Both the position numbers and the translations under genes were made by a program. The notes beneath the pieces were generated by a model. That model made no database searches. It saw only the letters and a list, made by a program, of their open reading frames with translations, and was not told the origin of the DNA. A stretch of 64,000 bases of DNA from Eutrigla gurnardus (Eukaryota; Chordata; Actinopteri; Perciformes; Triglidae). Location: positions 16,943,459 to 17,007,458 of the forward strand of contig OY741276.1 of assembly GCA_963514095.1 (NCBI GenBank), given 5' to 3'. Positions 46,088-58,131 of the stretch are shown here, piece by piece (position 1 is the stretch's first letter; each line of letters starts with the position of its first letter).

Positions 46088-46816
46088 ACTGACCGCGGAG
46101 ACGTTTCCTGGTGGCTTTTCGCTCACCTTTTACATAGATCACAGGCAAGGCAAAAGCTACGTGAAGAAAAATCAACTAGGCTACCGGTATATACTTCTCG
46201 TGCACAAACTGGTAACCGAGTAGCTGCACGATGAAGCGAGAAACATCAGATACAAGCTTCCGTATCGCAGGAAACGTTAGGCTAGCCGTGATGTATACAT
46301 CGGGCTTTTCGATCATTCATCGCCGAAACTGACAACGACGGCTTTTTGTTTCTTCCTCCACGGCGGCCAATATGCCTTGTCAACACTCCAGTCAGCTGAT
46401 CATCGTCTTGTGCCTGTTATTTCCGGGTTTCAAAATAAAAGTACACGTTGATGTTGGGGGACATGGATAGTTACGCGCTCATTCAAAGACGTCAAACCTC
46501 GAGCCTGTCAAAATGAAAGCAAATTTTGCACCTAATATACTAAATGTTTTTTTCTCTACTCAAAGTTACATCATATTTACAACACCATCTACACGTGTGA
46601 ACCTTAAATGTTCGGTTTAACGCTGTTCTAGTTAGCTTGAAACGCACCGGAAGTGAAAGAGTGCGACCTCTCGCTGAAAGATGTCGCTCTTTGTGCTGAA
46701 GTTGGTTTCCATGGTGAGAACCAGATTTCACGTTAACGCAGCAACATCGAACTGAGATAAACCGAGCGAATGTAACGGCTTATGTAAAATAGTTTATATC
46801 AACTATTCTACATACA
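46088..46816. promoter_or_regulatory. Head-to-head slc2a8/ttc16 promoter region
   Basis: The two start codons are 729 bp apart on opposite strands. The interval is richer in CpG than its surroundings, lacks an obvious TATA box, and holds a consensus ETS site CCGGAAGTG (46647-46655). These are usual features of bidirectional promoters. Shared regulation is inferred. Confidence 0.6.
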
Positions 46817-49800
46817 ATGGATACTTTCGAGGAGAAGACTGATCAAACGGTAAACAATTTTTTTGTTACAAAACAAGAGAAAAGTCAGTAGCTAAAAGTT
46901 AAAATTAGCTTACAGTGGTGTTTAATTAACGCTATCAACCCATGTCAACTGTTTGACGTTAGCTGATTAGCTAGATGTGTTTGACACATTTAATAAAAAA
47001 ATAGTTTGTTAATATAAAACCAAAAACTATAAAAGTAAAGAAAATGGTTGACAAATTGTGATGTCATGTTTAAAATGCAGACCTACGGTAGTTTTTAACT
47101 ATGTTTCTTTCTTTATGCAGTACTACTGCTCCTAAGTTATTCCAGTCATTTAAAAAAAAAACTTTCCAAAATGAATGTACATAAAAATAAACAAATAAAA
47201 TAAGACATTAATTTAAAGGTAAGACAAAAAACATTGACCGGATAGGTGTAAACTGAAGCTTGAACTAATTATACCTACCGGTATATATCATGTTTTAATA
47301 TTGCATATTATACCTCTGGTTTATTCGTGTTTTAGACCTTATTTTTAAACTTTTTTTTCATTTGCAAAGTGAACCCCTTTGACAGATAAGTGTACACTTT
47401 GTATTTGTCCTCAGCATTGTGTTTTTAAACATTCCACTAAATTGATAACTGTCTCTCTCTAAAATTCTCTCTCTCTCTTAAAAAAAAAGAAAAAAAAACT
47501 ATGAATAGTTTTAGGAAACAATTTTGTGATTTGTACATTATCTGTGCAGTTTTGATATCAACTATATCACAACATTTTAAAGCATGTATGTTTTTCATTG
47601 GTTAGGCAGTAATAATCCAATACATTTCTAATTCTTATAGCTCTCTTATGAACCAGAAATATGGGTTTTATGGAGTCTCCAAGTTGTTTATTTGATTTCT
47701 TCCTCGGAAATGAACATGTTTTGATTGTCATTCATTCTAATCCTCCTTATTTTGTGGCTCGGCGTCAGTCAGGAAAAGCTGAGTTGTTTCTCTATATTAA
47801 ATCTTTGTCAATTGATTGTCCACCAGCAGGCGAAGGAGCAGAGTTTATTTCCCACTGATGTTTTAGAAAAGGAGCTGAATGAAGCCACGAGAAAGAGCCC
47901 CTTCAAGCAGTTTTTTGGCTCCAATAAAACCTTTCTAGCACCGGGAGAGAAACCTCAAAGACCGGAGCTGCAGGGGAGCCTCATCATCCGGAGCAAGGCT
48001 GTGAAGCAGTGAGAATCATGAATTAACAACACAGCGTCAAGAGTGACTGACCAGGTTTATCAGGGTTATAATGCTTATACAATTTTTCTTTACAGTAACA
48101 CAAATGGAAATGAGGCGATGGGAAACTCCCAGTATGAGAAGGCTGTGATCTGCTTCTCCAAAGCCATCACACTGCAGCCAGAACAGGTGCTGGAATAACA
48201 AGACGCATGTTAAAATTGACTGCTTGTTGTAATGTTTTTTAAATTAAAATTAGATTTGATTTTTATGTTAAATAGATCAGCTCAGTTTGTGAGAATTAGA
48301 AATAAGGATTGATTTTTAAATTACTTGGCATAATAACTCTGACTATAATGATAATATACCCTAATGCATTCTATAAGCTAAAATCACATGACCTGTGAAA
48401 CACATGACAGTATGTATACCCAGCTGGTGATTTCAGTTCCCCTGTGCGTTTACTATCTTGGTATTTAGCTTGTGTGAGCTTTCTGGGTTTAAGTTGTATT
48501 GTTTTTATATTATTGTATTTTTCTCCCCCACAACCACTGCTGTTGTGTGTTTTTTAGACTCAGCTGTATGTGAGCCAGGCGGAGGCCTACCTGCAGCTGT
48601 GTGACTACCAGTCAGCAGCAGCCTGTTATAAACGGGCCCGGATCTTGGAGCCAGGAGCCTTCAACGCCCGCTTGGCCTTCATCTACTACCTCCAGGTCTC
48701 CACTCTTTTATGTACATTAAATTGTTAAAAGGTTTAAGGTTAATCTGCTGTTGCTCTGATGATATAACAATCTCAGTTAATATTATAAAATAATTTATTG
48801 GCGATCCCTCCATTTTCCATTTTCCTTAGGGCCAGTGTTTGTTTGACCGAGGCCTCTTCCTCGAGGCTCTGGAGGCCTTCAGGAAAGCTGCTGAGGTGAA
48901 ACCCGGCTGCAGGGCACACGACGTCAGAAGGTCAGGAACCTGCAGACTTAGATCCATTTAAAGTTGTTAACTAACACACGGCCCATGTAGTGGATGATGT
49001 AATTTGTTGTGTCCCAGCCTGGCCTGTCTGACAGCTGCAGGTCACCATGCTAACTGTCTGAAAATGGTCAACGGCTGGATGCTGTCAGATGGTCCCACTG
49101 CTGACCTTTACATCCTCAGAGCCCGACTGCACAAACTGCTGCACCAGGTTACACCTCAAAGACATAAAACCTGTCATGATTTAAAGTTAAACCATGATTT
49201 ATTATGGTTTAAAAATGTGTCCTTGTGGGTGCAATATTTTGACATGAGAATTAGTTTGAAAACTCATATTCTATAAAGTTGCTCACGTTGTCTCGGATAT
49301 ATTGCATCTGCTGTAAACATGCAATCAACTGTGTGTGGTTGAGTTCCCAGCGGTGATTTCCTCTCCGATCCAGATATCACCATGTTATCAGGACGTGAAG
49401 TCGGCACTGGCGTTGAATCCAAGGTGTCCAGTGGCGGGAGCTCTCCTGCTGCAGCTGCAGGAGGCCAGTGAACAGGCCAGACAGAAGGCCGTTGAAAGAG
49501 TTTTAACAGGCCAGCTGTCTGAAGCCATCTGCATGATCAATGTTGCTCTGGAGAACTGCCCGCAGGACGCACGCCTCTACCTGCTCAGGTGAATATGGCC
49601 AATAGACTGGTGAAATCTATAGTGGACATATTAGTGATGACCTAAGCTAATCAATTAACTATCAAAATGTCAAAACATTAAACAGGTTGCTATATTAATT
49701 AACCAATTACTTCAGTTAAAGTTAGAACAATTCAGTTAAATCTTTAATGAAATTAGGTTCTGTCATGTTTTATTTGATTACATTGTCCATCAGAGGGATT

Positions 49801-50868
49801 GTGTACAGACTCATGAAAGACTTCACAGCAGCCATCGAGGATCTGGTCCAGGCTGTGGAGCTGAGTGAGCAGGACGAGGTCAAAGGTCAGGAGGACGAGC
49901 GTGGCTCTGTGGAAGAGGAGGCGAAATTTCAGCTGGTTCTCAACTACAATGACTTTGCTGTCCAGTGCTTCAGCAGAGGCCTCTACGCTGAGGCGACCCT
50001 GCTCCTCGACAAGGCCATCGAGGAGGAGAAGGGCCAGGTGGGCCTGTACCTGAACCGAGGAGGTGAGGCAGGAATTCATTGACTCAAATCCAATGAAATG
50101 ACAGAACTGTGTGAACTAATTGTTGGTCTAATGTGTTTGTATGTGGTTGTGTGTCAGACTGTTTCTTTCAGCAGGGTGAGTGGTGTTATGCTCTAGCTGA
50201 CTATCAGCAGGCTGAGGAGATGAGGACGCCACCTGATGACCCTGCTGTCCGGCTCCGCCTCGCTGTCCTCCACAACACGCTGGGCTTGATCTGCTTCCAG
50301 GATGGGTCAGAACACCCACACGGACACATTCACACTCAAGTCTGGTTTCGATGTTAAGTCTGTGATTGTGTATGTGCAGGTGTTTCCAGGAGGCAGCTGA
50401 CAAGTTTTCTCTGGCCGTCCAGTACAACCCCGCAGCAAGTCAGTACTACGAGAACAGATCCAAGGCCTTCCGGAAGCTCCTAAACGTGGAGGGAGCCAGG
50501 CGGGACTTCATCTGCACCCTGATCCTGGACCCAACCAATGAAGAGGTCAGAGCTTTTACCCCTTCAGATCTTACTGACATAGAACATATAGACATAGACA
50601 GAGAACTTTGTTCAGTTAATCAGGAGTACTGCCTTATTATAAATATATCACTTAGTCAGGAGTCATCAGTTTAATCAATAATATAGAAAAGGGGTCCCTT
50701 GAGGAAAAAGGTCAACTAAAGCATCATATAACCTAGATATAACAAGATTAATGCTAAGTTTTCCACCTCATTTTGCCTGTCAGTAAATACACAGCACCAA
50801 TATTGAGATGCTGCCTACTACTCTATATTCATCCAAGGTGGAAACTGTTCCTCCCTTAATTAATGTGT

Positions 50869-50930
<62 letters not shown>

Positions 50931-51523
50931 TTGCCTCCTATGCTCATGAGTCTGTTCCCCAGCTGCAGTGAAGCTGATGTTTTGTCCAGTCCAGCAGGAC
51001 AAGCAGTCAGAGTGGAGCTGATGGACACCATCCAGGCCTGCAGCGCCTCCTCCCATCAACAGAGGTCAGCAACATATTAAATTCACTAGCAGGCACACGG
51101 GCACTTCTGAAAGATGTTAGTATAAATTACCTGCACACACCTCCACAACATGTTAAAGCAAACTGAAACCACTCACTGCTACGCCATGTTGTAACGTAAA
51201 GCTAAGAAGTAAACTAGAATAATTACTTGACAAAACCTTGTTCTGAAGTCAGAAGGATAGGAGAGAAAACTATTTAGATCAGACATTTGTTTTTCTAAAC
51301 TGGGCCTGTAACCAGCAGTGTCCTAAGAGAAGTGTGTCTTGTGTTGCCATGGTATCGCAGACTCAGCGAGGAGCTCCTAAAGACGACTCTGACCGATGAG
51401 AACATGGCGAGCCAATCAGAAGACCCGTGTGACGCAAGAAAGGAGCTGAAGTTGTGTGTGAACCAACAGGAGATGCAGATAACGGTGAAGAATCTTCTGC
51501 AGGTACTGAATGGGAAATCATAA
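46817..51523 (+). CDS. ttc16: Tetratricopeptide repeat protein 16
   Basis: TPR-repeat protein of poorly known function. Twelve exons: 46817-46849, 47830-48008, 48096-48186, 48558-48695, 48830-48930, 49018-49147, 49374-49588, 49794-50062, 50158-50305, 50380-50545, 50931-51064, 51361-51523; 588 aa (human TTC16 is longer, 873). TPR signatures include YEKAVICFSKAITLQP, AEAYLQLCDYQSAAACYKRA, YLQGQCLFDRGLFLEAL, AICMINVALENCPQDARLYLLRG and YNDFAVQCFSRGLYAEATLLLDKAI, each closely matched in order by human TTC16. The short first exon is the weakest call: an alternative ATG at 46681 with donor at 46714 would also splice in phase. Exon 2 has a NAGNAG acceptor (47827 or 47830). Exon 11 follows a TG microsatellite. 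The C-terminal tail of the mammalian protein is absent. Confidence 0.87.
50864..50928. repeat. (TG)n tract at the ttc16 exon 11 acceptor
   Basis: About 30 TG units, with one TA interruption, run straight into the GTAG acceptor of ttc16 exon 11, which starts at 50931. Confidence 0.95.
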
Positions 51524-52164
51524 GCGATTGCAGCAGAAGAGCTGCCATTCTTCACATCCAGTGAAATTGAAAATGTCTACTTGTTTTTCGTATCATGAGG
51601 GCCTATTTCACACAAGTTTACACCATGAGATCATCTCCTGCTGTCAACTTTGATGCATTTCATTAATCAAAATGAACGTCACACCAGTTGCGACTCATAC
51701 ACAATAAGAAATGAGCCCCTGGTTGTCAGCTTTCCGTATTTTAAAAGCAGGTTGATACTAAGGCTCTCCTGAATGTCATTTTGTTTGTATTCAAAGCTTC
51801 TCTTGGGGTCTTGGAATGTCTGTTGTCATATTTTATGAGATGATAAACTTTTTTTTAGGAAGACATCCATCATTGCGGTATTTTCTTTTAATAATCATGT
51901 TGTTATGAGCTGTAGTTCTGTAGGGGGCAGCAGAGGCACATTTCTCAGGCTGCTCTGCTGTGTTTGACTGGTAACAGCTTGTTTTATATGGGACAACTTA
52001 TATATTGTCTAATTAACTCAATTCAGTCATTTAGATAAGAAAGTAATGAATCTGTCAAGACTATCCCAAATGAATGATCATGCTTTCCCTTTCTCACAAT
52101 GTCCGTCTCTTTAGTGTTCTCTTTGTCTGCAGAAACAGGAATAACATTAAAAAATAATAATAAT

Positions 52165-52174
52165 AATAAATAAA
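52165..52174 (+). terminator. ttc16: ttc16 poly(A) signal
   Basis: Two overlapping AATAAA hexamers about 640 bp after the ttc16 stop codon, following an AAT repeat. Confidence 0.5.
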
Positions 52175-52466
52175 ATCCTCATCCATAATAATGGCGCCGG
52201 TGTCTGAACTCAGAAGTCACACTTTCAGATCCGCTGCAATCCAAATGTGTGTTGCTGTGTCAGTCTTCTCAGATGAGTCCTCATCATACTCAAAATGGCA
52301 TTTTTATTCATCAATGAGGTGCATCAGAATGAATTCTTCGTCAATGTGGATTATGTAGTAAAGAGAGAGCTGGCTCTAGGAAACAGCTAGTTCGGTGCAT
52401 TGTTTCACCACATCTGGAGCCTGAAGTGCTACGCTAAATGTCGGTGGTCACAGAAATGAGAGGCAT

Positions 52467-52656
52467 CAGTGGTGTAGTGGTAGTTGATGAGGTGGGTGTA
52501 CTGCTAGGTAGATGGGTAGGTTACAGAGGAGGAAGTGGGTATACTCTCCCATATATTCCAATGGCTTTCTGGCTGATAGGTGGGTATACTGTAAACCACC
52601 AGAAAAAGAAGTGGGTATACCCCGTATACCTGCGTATACCCTCCACTACACCACTG
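52467..52656. mobile_element. hAT-type MITE, 190 bp, intact ends
   Basis: The element starts CAGTGGTGTAGTGG and ends CCACTACACCACTG, a perfect 14-bp inverted repeat. Both sides carry the 8-bp direct repeat AGAGGCAT (52459-52466 and 52657-52664). An 8-bp duplication and a CAGTGG-type end are the marks of hAT elements. It encodes no transposase. The perfect ends and duplication suggest recent insertion. Confidence 0.9.
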
Positions 52657-52664
52657 AGAGGCAT

Positions 52665-54660
52665 CATAAATGATGCGCACTCTTTCATGATGTTGCACTC
52701 GGCTAAAAATTGACAGAAGTATAGTTGCGTGGAACGTTTTAGAGGGACGTTTGAGCACGACCTACTTCCAAACACCTGGGCGAGTGGTGTGCAGGGTGGT
52801 GGGAAGAACGTTCCCCTTGGAGGGAAACTCAACGGTGGTTTTATTTTACTGCTTAGATGCAAAATGGTACTCGGATCTAAGTCCCCTCCGGCCTGTGTGT
52901 CTCTGTCTCTTCATTTTATTCTTACCTTACTCAAAGTGTCAGTCTGCCTGCCACGCTGAAATTAATTATTAGGGATCCTACATATTAAAATTGAAGAGGG
53001 TTATTACGACACAAAAAACCCCCACCAAAACTCTTATACTTCTTTAATATTATATGTTTACTTAATTCATTTACCATTAATTATTATTATTAATATTTGT
53101 TTTATTATTATTATCATTATTAGCCTTGCATGTAAGCTCAATCATGCTAGCGATTAGCATCATTACAAGCTAATGTAAAGGGCCATCATGAAGGGTAAGT
53201 TAAAACCAGTGATGTCATGTTAAAGTAACGTAGACCAAGTCCAGCAGTTCATGTGGTGCTTTTGGTGTTCTCTTATTCTAGCATTCTAGCTAGCTAGCTA
53301 ACTAGCCAGCCCCTAAATGAGTAAACCTGAACAACTTAATATTTCATCCCAGATAATTAGTTATCACCCTTACTAGTGCTGTCTGTCCTGTCGCTCTGCT
53401 GAAGTGACTGGTAATCCGTTGTGTTGTGCCTGCCGCCCTGTGATGTTCTCTGAGAAGTCAGCTGACCTTGCAGCATTAACAACAGCTGTGGCAACAGCTG
53501 ACACACAGAGAAAGGACCTGTTGCACACCAGCTGCTGCCCTCTCACCAGAGAAAGTTCCCTCAACACACAGCACCAACATACCAGAGTCCATCGCAGACG
53601 CTTCACTTTGGTCCTTGACGGAACGAAAACCGATACGGCACATTTTCCCTTTACCTTCTCCGAATGGGCCGTGGCATGTGGAACGTTGGAGAGAAGTTCT
53701 CCTCGTGGAAGTCCTGTTTTTATTTGTTCAGATGTATTTCTTCATTATATTTCGATACCCACTGAAATTCCACGCCCCGGAATGTGGGCGCAGACGACCA
53801 CGGAGGAGACGACCACGCTCCCACTTCTGTCAATCAACGCTCATTGTGTTGACACTGTCGATGTCTGCCGAGCACCACGGGCGGACAGGCCCGGGTTCAG
53901 ACCCACAGATGGGGTGTGTGTGTGTGTGTGTGTGATTCCATGTTCCTGTCCTTGTGAGGACCGGCTCTCCTTGGGTCAGCTCGAAAACAGCTCCTCACAG
54001 CAGACACCATCAAATCAGGGCTTGGATTTAGGGTCGAGATAAGGGTTTAGTGGGTACTAGGTTTCGGTGAAGTGTACCGATTACAGATGGGAGAAAGTCT
54101 TCACAAGTATAGTAATTTAGTCCCTGAATGTGTGTGGGCTTCAGCCCCTCAGCGGAGCGGTGCAGGACAGACAGTGGTCATAAAGGAGCTGAGAAGTGTT
54201 TCACACTTGTGCAATAAAAGGCTCAAGTTACCGTCCTGTCAGGGCCGGGAGGCGCAGCCAGCCGGGTGGTGCCGGTGGCCCAGCATGCCAAGTGTCTGAG
54301 CCCAGACAAAAACACCTTTCTCTGGGCACGGGGGCCGGCGGCTTGGCCCCGGCTCAAAACATTCCCTGGTGGAGGGAGGGTTCATTCACGCTTTGGCCGG
54401 AGACTGTTTTGTCTAAGATACGGAGGAGACGTTTGTAGTCTTTGGGTCGTGTTCGGGCAGGTGACGTGCGTGGACGCACAAACTCCATGTTCTCCTGAAG
54501 TGAAAGTGCAACGAGATACGTGGTTTTAGAATTGGATTAGTGTTGCTGGACAGGAGCGGGCCTTGAAGTATGTGCCAGTCAGGGTTTTTGGTCAAAGTGG
54601 GTTTTGACGAGGTTTCATCCTGTCCCCGAAGACCAGTTAGAAACAGGGTCACAAAGTTTT
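52665..54660. other. Intergenic DNA between ttc16 and mymk
   Basis: The convergent 3' ends of ttc16 and mymk flank this stretch. The part at 53400-54550 is fairly GC-rich and has open frames up to 212 codons on the plus strand. None shows domain resemblance, splice continuity or third-position bias, and one runs through a TG microsatellite (53913-53934). I see no supported gene. Confidence 0.5.
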
Positions 54661-54664
54661 TCAT

Positions 54665-54670
54665 TTTATT
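54665..54670 (-). terminator. mymk: mymk poly(A) signal
   Basis: AATAAA on the minus strand about 920 bp beyond the stop codon of the last mymk exon. Confidence 0.6.
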
Positions 54671-55591
54671 GTCAAAGTGTTACAAAAATGATCAAAAAAC
54701 AAACAGTACATAAATCCGATCACGCTCCAATAAATAACAATACATTGATGAAAGCATTCAACAGACACATTGCAGTCTGAAGGGTGCACATCAGGGACAG
54801 GATCAGTGAACCGCCACAGAAGTCCACCTGCTGATCCAGAAACACAAACGCTGCTTCAGTCGGGGTTACAGACCGACGTCTGGGCTGCCACTACAACTGT
54901 CTGATGCTCCACATGACACATTTGGCAATGCCGGCATGTATAAAAACAGTAAAATTTGCTTTACAGTCTCGTAGTTCCCATAAATGAATTCAGCCGCGTG
55001 CTTCCTCTCGCTGAGAGAGACGGGACAGAGAGAGGAGGGGGGACGGACAGACGATAGGCGAGCAGACGGAGCGTCTCCCCTGAGGAACATTTCTAAAGAC
55101 AATTTATACATTTTGGAGAGATAAACCATCTGCCTGTTTCTTCTTCTCATAAATTTTCCAGTCGGTTTTACTGGCTCGCCTCAGCCGCCGTCTCCCCGTC
55201 CGTGCTGTGTGTGTTCTTTCATAGCGTAGCCTGTCCTCAGCTTCAGACAGCTGCATCCTTATCGGGTCTCTGAGGGCACCGGCGGCCCGGTTTTGCCTTT
55301 TGTTCTTGTGGCCTGAATGTCATAACTACATCAAGGTACACTTTTGCGTACCTAGCTAGCTACAGCGGCTGGTGGATTCCTGTAGTCGCTGCTGACCTTA
55401 AATATTCTACCAGCCAAAAAATGATTTTGTTGGCGTGGAGAGGAACGTCCAAATGATGGTTCATGGTTTCCTGCTGAAGAAGATTAACTTACCAGTCACA
55501 TATAAGTTTATCAGCGATTGGCTGACAGCTATTTGGTGAGTTTCCCGCCCGCGTCCGACGGCTATCTACGCCCATCCTCCTATGTGATGGC

Positions 55592-58059
55592 TCACTTCCA
55601 GCCATTCATCTCTTTAAGCTTGCTGATGCTGGTCCCTTTGACGGGCGTGGAGGGCGGGGGGTTGCAGAGAGGCAGGATGGGGGTGCTGCACCGACTCGTC
55701 CACAGCTTCTCGGTGGGGATCGTCCACACGGACCGAGACGACTTCTTCTTCTTCGGTGACTTGTCTGTCTTCTCTTTAGTCGTCCCGGGGGACATGGACT
55801 GTAACGATAAGGGAAGCAGGATTAGAGCGATGTGAAGGACACGTGAGCTGGATTCACGAAAGGCCCATGTCATTGCAGGGTAAACACAGGTGTAATCAAG
55901 AACCTAGATGATGGGCCTGTTCCATATCGCTTGCCCTGGTATGGCCCTGGTGCATGCTGGCTCACTCGAATCACCGTGGCTTTTTTTTTTTCATAAAATG
56001 GAACCACAAATATTTTCATATATGTGTTTTAAACTGTCAAAATGTCTGCTTCAAAAATGGACATATGATGCCGTTTTTTTCTAAGATCGGCCTCCACCTC
56101 TCAATTCTATTTTGTTCATGTAAGTCTGTCCTGTCCTCACACGCGACCTGTCCAGCTGCCTCCAACGCTCCTTCCTTCTTTAGAGTTAATTAAATGTAAC
56201 GTACGCAGCAGCAGAGAGTGAAGCAGCTGAGCTTCGCAGCGTTGCGTCCCGTCCCTGCGTAGCGGTTCTTCTTCGGCAGCAGCAGCACGAAGGACACGGC
56301 CAGAGACAGATGGTAGAAGCTGTGGACATAGGCGTAGTCCCACTCCTGCAGGAAAAAGAATACAGCACATTTCATTCATTAATGTTAAATGTATTCCAAT
56401 TTATCAAGATCTGAAGCTGCTGCCGTTTTATAGCATGTCATTGAAATAACAGAATATATAAACATAATAGAGATAATAACTATGTGATAAGTTAATAGGT
56501 TATTTCAATAATAAATCAAAGAAACTGCGTAGGCACTGATCCTATTCATGTGTTAGGATGGGTTTTATTTTGAAGACGGTCACCTCGAAGTAGAAACGCA
56601 GCATCAGAGCAAGAGCGCCGAAGCAGCAGCCTGGACCGACCTGCTGCGTGTACACGGCCTTCTCTGGAAACACGGCCCTCAGCTGCTTCATCTTCTGCAG
56701 CTGAAACACCACAGAGCAGACAAGCACCGTTCAAGAGAGTCGGTCCGACCAATGGAGAGAGGAGAGAGAAGGAGCAGAGGAAGAATCAGGAAGAAAACAA
56801 CCTCACGGCCAAGGTGTCAAATAATGCAGATTGGTCAGTGCTCCTTGGCGTCTGAGTGTCTCACGAAGAAGAAAGTAAATAAGAAGAACGATATGAAGGA
56901 GATGGAAGAGAACGAGGAGTTAAAAACAGTGGTGAGGGCGGAGAGGAGTCTGAATCTATAATCTGTTTACCACATGAACAAACACGACACTGTGACCTGC
57001 AGTATTAAAGCTGGGTTGGTCATGGTTTCAAAAACACTTATATTTGTCCAACAAACATCTATAAATCAAATGCTCTGACAGAATAACTAGAAAAATAAAT
57101 CTGGTAGCTGTTGCTGCTGCAGGACATCAAGGTGGACAGGTGCATTATTAGATGTTGAGCCCCTGGACATATTTTGGGGGCGTGTCTTTGAAGGCCTGAA
57201 CGGGCGGCTGTCAGTTTTGATGGCGACTTTCTCGCTACTTTGATTGGACTCAAGTTGGCAACACTGCGCAGACTTGCTGCTTTCTTAACAACCCGACCTT
57301 TAACTCACCCATTTGACAGTGATGATGAAGACAGCTGATCCAATGGGTCCGGAGTAGATCCCATAGCCCCAGCGATCCTGGTAGATCCTCACTGCGATGG
57401 ACAACACTCCGAACATGGTGATACTGGAGCGCTGGGGTTCATCGAAGTCGCCCAGAGCTGAGACAAGGAGGCACATAATTCATTTGAGACATGTGAAGAA
57501 TTAATGCAACACCAGAAATACATTCTGTCTGTCTCTTCCCCTGTCAGAACTATTCCAATTAAATTAAGACGTGAGTCCTTATTCGAATGACCGAAGTTGA
57601 GTTTTTGCCCAAACTCAAAGATCACTTTCTGTAATTCACGCACAGACTTGAGTTAAAGTATAGCTCTAATAATAACCGTCGTGACTCCCAATTAATTAAT
57701 GAGGAGAAAAGTCCACCATGGTCTATGTCAATTAGTTCCTATATATTAGCCATTTTATTATCCATCTATCATTTCATTTTAATTTAATCTGTTTAAATGT
57801 TTGTGATTTGTTTGATGGCGCCTTTTCTTTTCAGTTGAACCACAATGCTTAATGCTATATCGTAAATATTCTATTCTTCACAATTTTAGATATTGACTTT
57901 TGTCTATTGATTTGGATTTTCTTTGCTGCTTGACAGACGGGCGTCGCCCACAGAGCGGACTCTCGACTCTCATACAATCTAAACCCAATCAGTGGAGTCA
58001 ACTGTCAAAGCATTTGGTCCTTAAGAGCACATGAGTCCTTGTAAACCTCGGGAGTATTA

Positions 58060-58131
<72 letters not shown>

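Noticed and set aside
45993..46126. N-terminal extension of slc2a8 starting at GTG 46126
   Set aside because: It needs a GTG start and is preceded immediately by an in-frame TAA; the ATG at 46087 gives the usual dileucine-bearing N terminus.
53404..54042. 212-codon plus-strand open frame between ttc16 and mymk
   Set aside because: No domain resemblance, runs through a TG microsatellite giving VCVCVCV, overlaps other equally long frames, and lies between two convergent 3' ends.
54866..55150. 94-codon minus-strand frame downstream of mymk
   Set aside because: It falls in the mymk 3' untranslated region, has no recognisable family and no splice support.
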